Assembly (NCBI GenBank): GCA_949825025.1
Contig: OX463782.1
Span: 36,853,951 to 36,917,950, forward strand
Origin: Siphlonurus alternatus
Lineage: Eukaryota; Arthropoda; Insecta; Ephemeroptera; Siphlonuridae
Length of the DNA: 64,000 nt
Reading direction: 5' to 3'
The translations under genes and the position numbers were made by a program. Below the pieces are notes generated by a model that was not told the origin of the DNA, did no database searches, and worked only from the letters and a program-made list of their open reading frames with translations. Shown in pieces: positions 1-11,501 of this stretch; position 1 is the stretch's first letter; every line of letters begins with the position of its first letter.

Positions 1-850
1 CGGCAATGCTGGGGACTCTCATAGTTTAACAGCAGACTATGGGAGGATAAATGCAACGGTCCCTAGCGCAATTGTCGGAGGTTGCGTGAAGGAGTCCCCG
101 GATGGCCGGCGTGATCAGTTTGCCGGCTTCACCTAGTGGCGGGGAGGTTCGCGGGATCGGCCACCTTACCATCAGGGTGGTTTTGGTGGAGGTCGGTGCT
201 CCACTCTGTGGGTGGATGGTTATTGGTGCACCAGAAACCTGCAGAGTGGGAGTGGCAGGCTGACGGAACGGTGGCTTACTTGACGCAAGTCAGGAGCAGC
301 CTGTCAACGTAGGATGGGTTTTTTGTGGGTGGGGGGTGGGCGCGAGCGCTATGTGGTGTATTCACTGTGTGGAGGGAACTATGTTTCGTGTATGGTGACC
401 AGCCGGCCGGCTCAGGGAGATGTGGTGCCAATATATCGTAGTGGCCCGTGCAGTCAGGAAGTAGTCCCCTAGGTCTGACCCTCGTATGACGAACGCTTCT
501 CATGGATGTTTTCGGTGAGGCAGCGGTCTGAATGGTGAGAGGCTTTCCAAACGGGTGGGTGAAGCAAAGCTAATATCCGAACACAACAGTGAACGGCGCT
601 CGCGGACGGGGATTGTGGGTCGGGGGAGAGGGTGCAAAGCTCGGTCGCGGTGGGGCTGATGGTCACTGCGGTGACACTATTCGTACGTCATGCTCGGGGT
701 AATAGACCCGGGTCCTACGGGTGTGATTCCGTGGAGGCTGGGTCTCACCATGGCCGAAAGTCTGGCACTCCAAATGGGCAATGTTGGGGAAAAAAAGAGG
801 CACTGCTGGGTCTGCCCTATGACCAGGGCAATCTAGTGGTGTCTCACACA

Positions 851-858
<8 letters not shown>
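1..858. other. Unidentified GC-richer block
   Basis: The composition is GC-richer than the flanking intergenic DNA, with no convincing reading frame. It stops in an A-run and TA microsatellite, as the 3' end of a retroposon would, but no motif identifies it. Confidence 0.2.

Positions 859-917
<59 letters not shown>
859..917. repeat. (TA)n microsatellite
   Basis: About 29 uninterrupted AT dinucleotides follow a short A-run. Confidence 0.95.
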
Positions 918-922
<5 letters not shown>

Positions 923-1183
923 CAGTCTTGTAGCAATTCAAGGTTGTGATATGAAGTTAAAATTCAAAAAGTCTTTATGATTTTATTTTAATTTGCTCTA
1001 AGTTCGATAAATTCAGCAGGCACCATGCGCTGCACGTACATTTTTTATAACAATATTACTTAGCTACTTCTTCAATACAAATAAAAAGTGCTAGGCCAAT
1101 TAAAAAACAAATACATATTATATATTAATTTATAATTTTTAATCGTTCAACTATAACAGGAGCTGATGATTACAAGAACAGAT

Positions 1184-1507
1184 AATGAGATATTAAAATG
1201 TGAAAATTTTAGTGGCTTAATCGAAAGAAGGGGTAAAAATATGGTAATATGAATTTTTCAGATTTTTCTGAGACATGGAACTATTTTTAAAAAATTATTG
1301 AAATTCTATTTTGATGATGTCACGGGCGGCACTCCTTAAGAAAAAGGATAGGGCAGTGCCGCCCGTGACGTTATTAATTGAAATTTTAATAATTTTTTAA
1401 AAATAGTTCCCGGTCTCAGAAAAATCTGAAAAAATTCACAATACCATATTTTTACCCCTTTTTTCGATTAAGCCACTAAAATTTTCACATTCTATTATCT
1501 CATTAAA
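1184..1507. mobile_element. Hairpin MITE, family A (divergent copy)
   Basis: The whole segment is one long inverted repeat. AATGAGATA and GTGAAAATTTTAGTGGC at the left return as their complement at the right, with a CACGGGCGGCAC / GTGCCGCCCGTG core. It shares the TTTTTCAGATTTTTCTGAG and ACTATTTTTAAAAAATTATT blocks with the copies at 2676 and 4047. Confidence 0.8.
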
Positions 1508-1778
1508 CCAAAAATTACAAGATTACAAAATAATTTTAGAATTTAATTTAATTTCCAATTTTATTTGCAGCCAATTCATTTGCCTTATTGACCTCATGTT
1601 TCTGTTTTCTACTTATGTATTTTCATCCTATCAGAAATTTAATAAAAAAATACAACAAAATATATTCAACACAGTAGATAGTCCTTTCATCTGCATATCA
1701 TTTCTTGAAATAAAAGACAAACAATTATTTAACATTTATCTTTATTATTTTTTACATCAAATAAAAAAATGACAAATC

Positions 1779-2254
1779 TTTTAAAGGTGAACTGAAGGGA
1801 TTGCTTTTTTTTCCCTTTAGGGAACCTTATATTACCTATCCCATCCATCTGCACTAATTTTTTCATGGCTGATACTTATTGTGCTGCTGTAGGACAATTA
1901 GTGAAAAAGTGAAGTTGTGACGTATCAGCGACGGTTGGTTGACTTAAAACTCGCCGCCGTGAAAAAACACACGAGCGACCGCGAGCGACCGCGGAAACTG
2001 CCGAGGGAGCGGCGATCGGCTCGCGATCGCCACTCTCTCGGCAGTTTCCGCGGTCACTCGTGTGTTTTTTCACGGCGGCGAGTTTTAAGTCAACCAACCG
2101 TCGCTGATACGTCACAACTTCACTTTTTCACTAATTGTCCTACAGCAGCACAATAAGTATCTGCCATGAAAAAATTAGTGCAGATGGATGGGATAGGTAA
2201 TATAAGGTTCCCTAATGGAAAAAAAAAGCAATCCCTTCAGTTCACCTTTAAAAA
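1779..2254. mobile_element. Near-perfect 476-bp palindromic (foldback) element
   Basis: The left arm, starting TTTTAAAGGTGAACTGAAGG, is mirrored almost base for base by the right arm ending CCTTCAGTTCACCTTTAAAA. The centre is GC-rich around GCGATCGGCTCGCGATCGC. High arm identity implies recent origin or arm conversion. The reading frames present on both strands are a consequence of the symmetry and not genes. Confidence 0.85.
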
Positions 2255-2446
2255 AAAATGTGTCAACTTTTTGGTATTTGCAGGGTGGTTCTCTTGATAA
2301 AATCTATTTACCACACAGAAACAAAGTTTTGAACCCTTGCATCTGAAACTTCTTTACTTAAATTTCTCATACTTTTCAAACATATAATTATATTTTTTTT
2401 AATCTATTGCTAAATTTGATATAATAATTAACATTTTTTTACTCAC

Positions 2447-2667
2447 ATATATTCAAGCTTTTCAGAACACAAAGTGTCACCCCAAAACGTGTAATCTATG
2501 AAATTCAAATATCATGAAGTTAACGTAAACACAGTTTTGTAAGATTTCTCTATCAGGAGATCCTGAGAGCCAGTTGGTGAACGTGAAACGATTTTGCGTG
2601 GAGTCCCAAACAAACGTTTCTTCAGTTGCCAAGTCATTTCCAGACGTCCAGTAGTAAACAATCTGGT
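2447..2667 (-). pseudogene. C-type lectin pseudogene, C-terminal exon with one-base frameshift
   Basis: From 2667 the frame reads QIVYYWTSGNDLATEETFVW, then FTFTNWLSGSPDREILQNCV. The WND-like block (DYTFWGDTLCSEKLEYM) lies in the next frame, which implies one extra base at about 2497. The donor is GTGAGT in phase 2, fitting a following -ICE. The acceptor side (CATTACAG) coincides with the outer end of the MITE at 2676-2990. Confidence 0.72.
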
Positions 2668-2675
2668 CTGTAATG

Positions 2676-2990
2676 GTGTATTGTCCTCAAATTTTTTTAT
2701 TGCAGAAATGGATAGAGCGTGCAAAGTTATGCTACCCTGATTTTTTTCAGATTTTTTAGAGCCCGGGAAGTATTTTTAAAAAATTATTGAAAGTCCTTTT
2801 TGTGACGTCACGCGGCGGCAAGTCCTTTCTTTTTCTGAAAGAGCGGCGTCTCGTGACGTCACAAAAATAACTTTCAATAATTTTTTAAAAATAGTTCCCG
2901 GGCTCAAAAAATCTGAAAAAAATCAGGGTAGCATAACTTTGCACCCTCTATCCATTTCTGCAATAAAAAAAATTGAGGTCAATACTCCAT
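2676..2990. mobile_element. Hairpin MITE, family A, abutting the lectin exon
   Basis: The terminal repeats are GTATTGTCCTCAA at the left and TTGAGGTCAATAC at the right. Arms include GGATAGAGNGTGCAAAGTTA, with a TGACGTCACG core in both arms. The outer end is within about 10 bp of the acceptor of the C-type lectin exon 2447-2667. Confidence 0.8.
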
Positions 2991-3905
2991 TAATTAATTA
3001 ATCAGAAAAATGGTTAAGGATTATTGTCACTATAGTCTTTTAGGAGATGGTAAATTACTCTGAAAATTATAGAAAACCTTCCTTACATTACAACATAAAT
3101 ATTCTGCGAAAAAAATGAAGCAAAAGTCTGTCTAGTTTTTGAGATATTCAGGATATAAATAGTGAAAGTATCATTGGAAATCTGGCGGCCATTTTCAAAT
3201 CAAGTCGAATCAGTATCTTTTTCAAGTAAAAAAATTAATATCTCAAAAACTGGACTGAATAATTTCTTTTTTACTTCAGAAAGTGAACAGTCATTTTGTT
3301 CTCTATGTCTGATCTAAATTTTATATTTTTTACCATCAAAAAATAATTACCATTATCATTAAAGTGAGGTGCTTACTTATCATACAAATTTATATATTTT
3401 TTTTAAAATTTAACCTGAAACATCGTAAAGAGCTTGAAGCTCTATACTTAGATTATTATAAGTGACAGGTGACAGTGGCGCAACTAAAAGTTCTGAAAAA
3501 ATGTTTCAAATTGCAGGTCAAAAAATTTGTCTAAAGCTCTGACCTCTGCCAAGGACTCTATATAGAGACGAAGCTTAGTCACTGCAGGTTAGACCAATAC
3601 ATAATGCCTAGACAACCAAATTGCATGATAGATGGCTGCGATATCACATGCAGCCATTAAACCTACATTCTCAAAAGGAGTATCTGTTTTAAACAGGTTA
3701 CGAGTTAAATCTGTACTTTTTTCCCGAGAAATTTTGGAACCTCCAATGTAATGTGTAGTGGCATAAAAACAGCATAGCCGTCATATTTAGCCAATAACAT
3801 TCTATATTGATTGTTATTACTAAATGTGCAACGATTTTATCCAATGAAATGATATTCGTCGTAGCCCCAAGTGTCAAACCTGGTTTTTGACCTAAAAACA
3901 CTAAC
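2991..3905. other. Intron of the lectin pseudogene with a weak inverted repeat and a decayed ORF fragment
   Basis: Segment 3100-3300 forms a loose inverted repeat around TCTAGTTTTTGAGATATTCA / AATATCTCAAAAACTGGAC. Minus-strand frames at 3590-3890 look protein-like in patches (for example FENVGLMAACDIAAIYHAIW and YDGYAVFMPLHITLEVP) but are broken by frame changes and stops. This is probably an unidentified decayed transposon or gene fragment. Confidence 0.35.
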
Positions 3906-4611
3906 AATAGGCAAGAATGGTTGCATTTTTTTATTTCATGATTGAAAAATATATATAAAATTATGCTTTTTTGAAATTTTTCAGGTTTTTTGGAGTGCGG
4001 GAACTAATTTTTAAAAAAATGTTTAAAATATCTGAATGAAGTATTGTCCTCAATTTTTTTTATTGCAGAAATGGATAGAGGGTGCAAAGTTATGCTACCC
4101 TGATTTTTTTTAGATTTTTTAGAGCCCGGGAACTATTTTTAAAAAATTATTGAAAGTTCTTTTTGTGACGTCACGAGACGCCACTCCTTAAGAAAAAGAT
4201 AGGACTTGACGCCGCGTGACGTCACAAATATGACTTACAATATTTTTTTAAAAATACTTCCCGGGCTCTAAAAAATCAGAAAAAATTCAGGATAGCATAA
4301 CTTTTCACCCTCTATCCATTTCTGCAATAAAAAAAATTGAGGACAATACTTCATTATAGGGTGTTTCCCCTCTGATGGAACCTGATGATGACCGTTACAT
4401 CATCAATGGCCAATCACAGCACATTACAGTAAAATGACGTCACGGTTGTTCCATCAGGTAGTACCAACCCAAATTTAGATATTTTAAATATATTTTTTTT
4501 TAAATTAGTTCCCTCATTCCAAAAAATCTGAAAAAATTCAGAAAAGCATAATTTTATGTATATTTTCTAATTATGAAATAAAAAAAAATGCAACCATTCT
4601 TGCCTATTAGT
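3906..4611. mobile_element. Nested MITEs: outer hairpin element interrupted by a family A copy at 4047-4359
   Basis: The outer arms AATAGGCAAGAATGGTTGCA and its complement lie at 3906 and about 4611. Inside, GAAGTATTGTCCTCAA to TTGAGGACAATACTTC (4047-4359) is a complete family A hairpin with GACGTCACGAGACGCC / GGCGTC-type arms. The rest of the outer core contains a CCTGATGATGACC segment and GATGACGTCACGG-like motifs. Confidence 0.75.
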
Positions 4612-4835
4612 GGAAACTAAATTATTGGTTACTTTTTATAACAATAAAACGATTATTTATATCTGGTTAATACTTTATAAACTGCAAGACTCTCTCAGCA
4701 GCAAGAGTTATGAAGAAAAAAATAATTAAATTATTTAAACTTAAACTTAAAGATCGGGAAATTTTTAGATTAGAAGCGAGTATGACTAGAAAGATTTCAA
4801 ATGCTTTTGATTTTATAATTTTTGAAAGAACTTAC

Positions 4836-4963
4836 TGCTAAATTGTTTGTATCTAAATTGTTTGTATGCAGTATCTGTCTTGCTTAATTTTTTGCGGAGT
4901 CCAAAATTAGAAGTTTCATGTCCATATCTATGCACATGCCGCTTTGGCGTCAAACCAAAATAG
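4836..4963 (-). pseudogene. C-type lectin pseudogene, middle exon with frameshift and stop
   Basis: The ATTTCAG acceptor and GTAAGT donor are intact. The lectin reading starts in one frame (LFWFDAKAACA), hits a stop, and resumes in another frame (IDMDMKLLILDSAKN). A TAA follows that, and the frame then continues ARQILHTNNLDTNNLA. Helix-like content with Trp, Ala and the first disulfide Cys fits the first half of the lectin fold. Confidence 0.7.
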
Positions 4964-6399
4964 CTGAAATAAAAAAAGGGCACTGATAAGTTAATAACCG
5001 ATTGTATATATATATTTAAAAAGTGCAACTAAGTTGTAGAAAACAGGCATGTGTAAATATAAAACAAATGAGGAAAACTACCTTTTTTATAATTGCATAA
5101 ATGAATAGAAGGAATTTTATTATGCCACAGTGGCCTGATTACCTAAGTATATATATACTGGCAATAATTTTAAATATTTTAAGATATAGATCTAAAAATA
5201 TTCCCCTATAAGAAATTTTTCCCCACTAAAAATAATGGTCAAAATTGTTACAATTGTTATTTTAAATCATTTAAATGGACATTCACAATGTTTTATGGCC
5301 ACATTTATGGCTCAATAATTTAAGGCTGAAAATATTGGTTCTTAAATTTTGCATAAATTTAAATCGGTCTTTAAAAATTTCGTCTTAATAACTAAAGCTG
5401 GAAAAAGTGCTACATTTTTAGAGCTCGATTTTAATATCAACTTAAATTGAGCTTTCACAGTCTCCAACCACAGGACGCCATCTTGGATTCTCGAGCTAAA
5501 TATGGAGGTATACTCGGTACAATTACACAATTACCTACTCACCTACTATTTATTGATAAAATGTGGTGGAAAATATAAATTAATTATGTTTTTTGTAATT
5601 ATATCATTGAAAACTAAGAAGGTTCACAAATTTTGCGCTAAAAACTGCACTTTAGTCCTCACATTTCGTCTCCCCCCACTCTCCTCCTGTCTCTCCATCC
5701 CAAGTTCTCCGCATATGACAGCTGGGAATGAAATCATGGAGATGGAACAATATAGCTTTGTTATTAATTTAGCTAGTATATGACGTAATACTCGTGCTAA
5801 ATACAGCACACAACGAACAAATCTATATTACATTTGACAATTAAAGTTGGGTGTGAAATATGTAAGAGAGAAAAAAATAATTTTAATCAAGAGAACTTTG
5901 AATGCTTAAATTAACATAATATGCATTGCATAATACCATATCTAAATCTAAATTTGAGTGATTTGATTGACACAATTTGCATTTAGCTCAACAGATACCG
6001 ATTGGTTATATAAAAAAACGAAAAACAGGCATCAGGATGAGGATTTTGGAATTTACTGACAATTAATGTAAGTGTCATAACATAACCTGAAATAGCGGAA
6101 CCCTCGATAGCCTCTAAATAAAATGGATTTTTTAAAACTGCATTATATGTGCAAGATGCAGTGCACCAAAATATCGTAAAAAAATCACAGACGTATTATT
6201 TTCTCATGCCCTCTTTTCATTCAACCAATAAAATATACCACCATGCACATAGGCTCATAGCATCAAAGTATCAAATTTTAATATCTCTATTTATAAAAAT
6301 TAAGTTAAGTATTGAGTAAATCCAAAATATAAATAAATCATCAGAAGGCAGGTAATCTTCATTTTTATTGTGAAAGCTCTACATATTATTGGAACTTAC
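4964..6399. other. AT-rich intron of the lectin pseudogene
   Basis: No further exon, known repeat or RNA gene was recognised in this stretch. Confidence 0.4.
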
Positions 6400-6501
6400 C
6401 GGAGTTTGACTGATAAAATACTTGATATCTGCTGCATCATCCGATGAAATGTCGTAATTGGTTATTACCCGATAAGTTTTACCATTCTTTTCTATGAAGG
6501 T
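6400..6501 (-). pseudogene. C-type lectin pseudogene, upstream exon
   Basis: A 102-bp open stretch between a CATCATAG acceptor and a GTAAGT donor is open only in the frame reading TFIEKNGKTYRVITNYDISS and then DDAADIKYFISQTP. It joins in phase 0 to LFWFDAKAAC of the next exon. This exon itself shows no lesion. Confidence 0.65.
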
Positions 6502-6544
6502 CTATGATGAGGCAAAAGAAACATTGTGTTATTGAGATTGTGTG

Positions 6545-6670
6545 TGTAATTTTTCATGCATATATAACAAAACGAACTTATATATTAAAGCGTGTCACAT
6601 TTGTCTAGATTTTAACCCAGCAAGTGCAGGCATACGACACGCTTTAATAAAATCTAAGTTCGCTTTTCAT
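6545..6670. repeat. Imperfect hairpin
   Basis: TATTAAAGCGTGTC at 6581 is answered by GACACGCTTTAATA near 6636, with AACGAACTTA / TAAGTTCG blocks outside. Confidence 0.6.
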
Positions 6671-7073
6671 ATATAATAAATAAAATAAGAAACAATTAAT
6701 TATTATACGATTATACCTTTAGGGATGAATTTGTTAACTAAATGGTCCATAAGTGCCTGCAGTACACGTTTGATTTTGATGTGCTTCTGAAGGGACAGTA
6801 TTAGAGCAGAAGACCTTAAAATTGCATCGGATTAAGTAAACAACATTCTTCAAGGGTGTAGGAGGGAAATGAAATAAGTAATTTTATTAAAATGATTTTG
6901 ACAAGGGGTGGAATACTTTTTTAAAACACCGTATTAAACTTACGTTCAAATCAAATTAAAAAACAATGAAATATATTCAAATAAAGCTTAATATTATCTG
7001 TTTTACAGTTTATAACCACTTAATTAAAACTCGTCACAACAAAATCAAGTTAAATTGTTAAAATTAATCATTT

Positions 7074-7112
<39 letters not shown>

Positions 7113-7499
7113 TATATATATATATTTAATTTAATTAAATAATAATTAATTTAATTTATAATTTAATTTAAAATTAAAGAATATTTATTCCTCGATCAAA
7201 CAATGATACGTAATTAATATTTAGCCCCCCCCCCCCTCCCCAAGAAAGGGTCCTCCCGATATTAATACGTCAGGGTGTCCGCCGCAAAACGTCTGTTTTC
7301 AATTTTGCGCGATAGTGCCAAACAAATTTTGGGGTAAGTGTTATTAACCCACGCTGAATCTGAATTTCCATGAATTTTAAGTATCGGACCAAAACTGAAC
7401 CGGTTCATTTTATTGGCAATAAAATTTCCGTGGTGTACTGCATGTTTTTCTGATAAAAGGAATGTGTTGGCGTGCTTACTTGAGAATAAATTAAAGGTG
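6671..7499. other. AT-rich intergenic DNA with a (TA)n tract at 7075-7128 and a poly-C run near 7226
   Basis: Simple sequence dominates. No coding or RNA feature was recognised. Confidence 0.5.
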
Positions 7500-8580
7500 T
7501 CTAACCTTATGTAAAATAAACCCAGGAACCCGATTGTGATAAAATAAAAGATTGGAAGTGGACGGGGGAGGCGGAAAATTCAAATTCTTGGACTGATTTC
7601 ATGGAATTTATGGTGTGTTTGCGGTGTCGTTTGTTTGCTGTTTTTTTTTACGAGGGAAAATAGCATAGCAGGTATACGGATGGTCAGGAGGGTAGAAAAG
7701 AGAAAGTGGAGGTCCAACTACTATGGCATTAGATAGGAGAAATGACAAAAATAAATAGAAAAAAATAGTTTTGATTGTTCTATAATGATGGGATTTTTTT
7801 GTATACTTTCTATTGTTTATTGGAATAAAGTGAAAAAAAATCAATACATAATTTATTGTTTATATAATTAATATATAGTCTGTGCATTCTGGTCCTCCAT
7901 AGGGCAGCCTAACTTACAGGGGCATGACGTCAGCGCAATCGGATGACGTCACGACTGTTGATTCTTGGCTCCATGGCAATTAACCGATTGATTCGATTGT
8001 TGGGCGAGCGACAAATTCAAACATTTTTAAACTTTCTTCGGCGGCCGTTGACGTTCTTCGACCTTCTACTCAAGTTTTCGACATTTCAAGGTAAAGATGT
8101 CCATTATAAATTATTTATTTACAATTTTATTTCACATCAATATTATATGTTTTAAGTCACTTTCCGCTATCAGGTTTCTTCTGATAAGCCCCCCTTTCAC
8201 ATTTCGCTTTCTCGGTTTCATCCGATTAAATAGTCGTGTATGACCTAACCGACCCTATATATGTAAAATTAACCCAGGAACTCAATTCCGACCAAATAAA
8301 AGACCATAAGTAAACGGGGGAGGCGGAAAATTAAAATCCTGGGACTGTTTTCATGTAAACCACGGTTTTTATGGAGTTTGCGTGTCATTCGAGTATATTG
8401 TTGCGGCCGACGTCAAGACTGTTGATTCTTGGCTCCATGGCAACCGATTGATTTGATTGTTGGGCGATCTCGAGCGACAAATTCAAACATTTTTAAACTT
8501 TCGCCGGCCGCCGTTGACGTTCTTCGACCTTCTACTCAACTTTTCGACATATCAAGGTAATTTTGACCTCTAAATATAAC
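7500..8580. repeat. Direct duplication of a two-part segment
   Basis: Segment 7505-7625 (AACCCAGGAAC, GGGGGAGGCGGAAAATT) is repeated at 8272-8390. Segment 7948-8095 (GACTGTTGATTCTTGGCTCC through GACGTTCTTCGACCTTCTAC) is repeated at 8412-8560. Both second parts end in TTTCAAGGTAA-like donor-type sequence. The 7640-7945 middle part has a relative at 19320-19615. No function is assigned. Confidence 0.75.
7640..7945 (+). repeat. Dispersed repeat, copy 1 (relative at 19320-19615)
   Basis: It shares in order GAAAAGAGAAAGT, AAATGACAAAAA, GTGCATTCTGGTCCTCC and GACGTCAGCGCAATC with the copy inside the Rab11-FIP intron. Confidence 0.7.
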
Positions 8581-9294
8581 CTACCACACCTAAATTCACC
8601 TCAGGAACTCGATTTTGAGATTTTAAATACTATTGTCAATTTTTGTTCCGTAAATTCAAATTTATGATCCAAATCTCCCTATTTCATCGTTTTCCTTCAA
8701 TTTCACCCATTATTTTTGGCTTGGACTTATAACTCACCGCAACATAACTGACTCTGCAATCAAAGACAACTTGACAGTTGTCCCGCCGCACTTGTTTATT
8801 ATCTGTATATTTTTTTAACAAAAATTTGAATATAAATATTAAATTTATATCATATAGTGTTATATCTTTTTTTGTAATGCCATGTCTGTAAAATAATTGA
8901 AAATTATAAAGTTTTTTCTTAAATAATATAAAGTAATGGATATCAAACTCACGTTATATATTCACAAAAATTTACTCTAGATCATTTACATTATTTAGTT
9001 AATAGTTAATAAGTATAATAATTTAATATTAATTTTTGTTTCCTCTCAAATATTTCCGTTGTAGTATAGTCTGTTAATTGCCAGTGAACTGCGAGTGGTG
9101 GAGTGGGGTGTCTCTTGCCGTGAGTGCATCTACCTAAGTACCTTGTACTGTATACCATGTGTCATCCATGGGCAGTCTCCGAACGGAGTCGTCGAGGGAA
9201 AAAGTAGACCGAACGATTTTGATCGCTCGATCCAAACCCAGGTATATATGAGGCGCCTTAGACAAAAGTCGATGGAAAGCTGAAAATTCCAATT
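8581..9294. other. Intergenic DNA, nothing recognised
   Basis: It is AT-rich up to 9060 and more balanced beyond. An open plus-strand frame at 9095-9283 shows no family resemblance. Confidence 0.3.
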
Positions 9295-9400
9295 GGGTGC
9301 GGTTAGCCAGGCGGTTGAGAGCATCACAGTGTCTTACAATTATGTATGACTATACTGCGAGAGTGCTCCATCCCAGTTCCGAGCTGGTTATTTTTTTTGT
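9295..9400 (+). repeat. Possible tRNA-headed SINE fragment
   Basis: GGTTAGCCAGGCGGTTGAGA resembles a pol III A box in a D arm, and CCAGTTCCGAGCTGG is a weak B-box-like sequence about 65 bp on, before a T-rich run. Only a fragment is visible. Confidence 0.25.
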
Positions 9401-11328
9401 AGCTTTTAACATTTTATATTTTTTAATTAATTCATACAAGTAAATTTCTATAGTATTTGCATTCATAATAATAATTCACAATATCCACAATAATTTGTTC
9501 GTAAATGCATAATTAATTCATTAATCTGGTGCATGGCAATCCGACAAAACGTCTTAACTGCATGATTTTTTTCTTTTATTTTACACGAGCAATTTTTTCA
9601 CTTTAAAACGCAAATATGTGTAATTAAACCCCTACTTTCCCAATTATCCTTTTTCCACCTCATCCTTATTATCCTTTCTACCCAAAAACCCAACCCTGAC
9701 GAGAGAGACTCGACACCTCCCCGTGGTTCTCGTTGGACACGTGCAAGTTTAGTTTACCAAATAGAACTAGACTAGTCACGTTGACGAAGATCGAGTCATT
9801 ACTTTTAATATTACTAAAGTAATTATTATATATATTTATTTATTACATTTATTTAGTTTATATATATTTATCTTATTGTTTATATAACACTTTTGTGTAT
9901 GCGAGATAACAGTAGTGGAGACAACAATCGGTCTCTATTATTGTTCTGCTGGTAAACAGTCGGCAGCTATTTTGCCTGGGTCATAAACTCAACCATTCAG
10001 ATATTGCTTTATTGTTTTCTTCACTGTGAACGCGTTTCAGCTCTTGCAGGAGCATTACATGCATTGCTCCTCCACTTGGGTCCCCCTTCACTGCCTTGCC
10101 TCTCGTGTCTTTTGCCTAATGGCAAAGTGACATCAGCTACATCTACTTATTAATAATAATTATACGAAACATTAAAACTCATACAACATGTAGAATATGT
10201 AATGTTAGTTAAAATAAGATATTATAATTAATTATGTAAATATTTCGAATATTGATTTCAAATCAAAATTTGATTGTATATATTGTAATCTATCCATAGA
10301 TATAGCTCTTTTAATTTTTATCAAATCGTATTAATTAAATGCCTCATTTTACTGTAAGATTGTATATAGCAGATGGATGCTTTTGTCAAAATTTCATGCC
10401 AGATAACCTTTTTGTCGGAAGAAACAGGTGGAAAATATAAGCTGATAAGTTTGTTTATAAGATTATTTATTAATTTATTTCAATATTAGCGACTTTTAAA
10501 AATCTTCAAGGACATGATAGAGCTACGTTTTAGTCGCTGAGTTGAGATTGAGGGAACCGTGGAACAGACTGCACTTCTACTTTATATCAATGAACTAAAG
10601 TGACGATGTCCAAAGACTGGGGAACCACACACAATTTATTTATCATTTTATTTTCAGATGAAGGAAACCATTTTTTTTTTTTTGTCAGATGAACCATCTG
10701 TACAGGTAACATAAGGAAAATGTAATATTCGACATTCATCGACTCTGAATATACGAACAGACTTTGTATGATTTTTTACCAACATAGTTATAATAAATGG
10801 AACTAAGCATAAAATTGAACTACAAATGTTTAAAAGAAATGTGTAGTATTTTTATATAAATATTTTTTATTTATTATAATATGCAAAGAAATACACATCA
10901 TCACAAAAATATGATCAATATAATCATTTAAAAATTATAGAAAGACAAAAATATATTATACAATTAATTTACATGATAATTAGGATAATATTATACAATA
11001 TATTTACGTTCCCAACTAATAATTATTTTTGTTTTAAATCTTGGGTAGAAAATTTAAACATCAGTTGTAAGGCACATATTATAATGATTTCCTTGATAAA
11101 CTTATTCTCCGAAACTAAAGTTAAAACAATCTATCTAAACAACAATAAAAAAAGCTATTGATGAATCAAAACAAAAATTAAATGAAACAAGTAAAGTAAA
11201 TTCACTTTATTTTTTTTTACATTATAATTATAGACAGAACACAATTAATAAGGAGAACAGTCTACGTTATAGAAGCACCAAGGAATGCATATAAGGAGTA
11301 GAGCTCAATTTTGAATTTAGCGTGCTTT
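9401..11328. other. AT-rich intergenic stretch without recognised features
   Basis: Apart from short A/T runs (for example 10668-10683), no repeat, coding or RNA signal was recognised. Confidence 0.4.
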
Positions 11329-11501
11329 GGGGCGCGGATCCAGGGGGGAGGGAGCTGGGGGAGCTGCAACCCCCCTCCCTCGAAATTTTGGATTTAACAT
11401 GGGCCATATAGGCATTTCATCCAATCCAATTTTTTTAACATTGGCCTTATGGGAGGCAGCCCCACCCCCACACCCCGAATTTTTTTCTGTATCTGCGCCT
11501 G
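11329..11501. mobile_element. hAT-type MITE, degenerate copy
   Basis: It begins GGGCGCGGATCCAG and ends TATCTGCGCCTG, with the family-specific interior GGATTTAACATGGGC, TATAGGCATTT and ACATTGGCCTTATGG. The target duplication is no longer clear. Confidence 0.75.

Larger units (their letters stand above)
2447..6501 (-). pseudogene. Decayed C-type lectin domain gene, three exons visible
   Basis: Three minus-strand exons together spell a C-type lectin fold. Exon 6501-6400 ends IKYFISQTP in phase 0. Exon 4963-4836 begins LFWFDAKAAC, the canonical W-x-x-A-x-x-x-C start of the fold. Exon 2667-2447 carries YYWTSGNDLATEETFVWDST, FTNWLSGSPD, NCVYV and WGDTLCSEKLEYM. Such domains bind sugars, and insect members are usually secreted immune or allergen-type lectins. 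Damage: a one-base frameshift and a TAA in the middle exon, and a one-base insertion in the last exon before DYTFWGD. A MITE also lies within about 10 bp of the last exon's acceptor. Signal-peptide exons were not found. Assembly errors could explain single indels, but several lesions together favour a pseudogene. Confidence 0.7.

Noticed and set aside
632..949. Frames containing Ile-Tyr repeats
   Set aside because: The frames are kept open by the (TA)n microsatellite and have no other support.
1876..2156. Two 79-codon frames, one per strand, with nearly the same peptide
   Set aside because: They arise from the palindrome 1779-2254; symmetry gives the same peptide on both strands.
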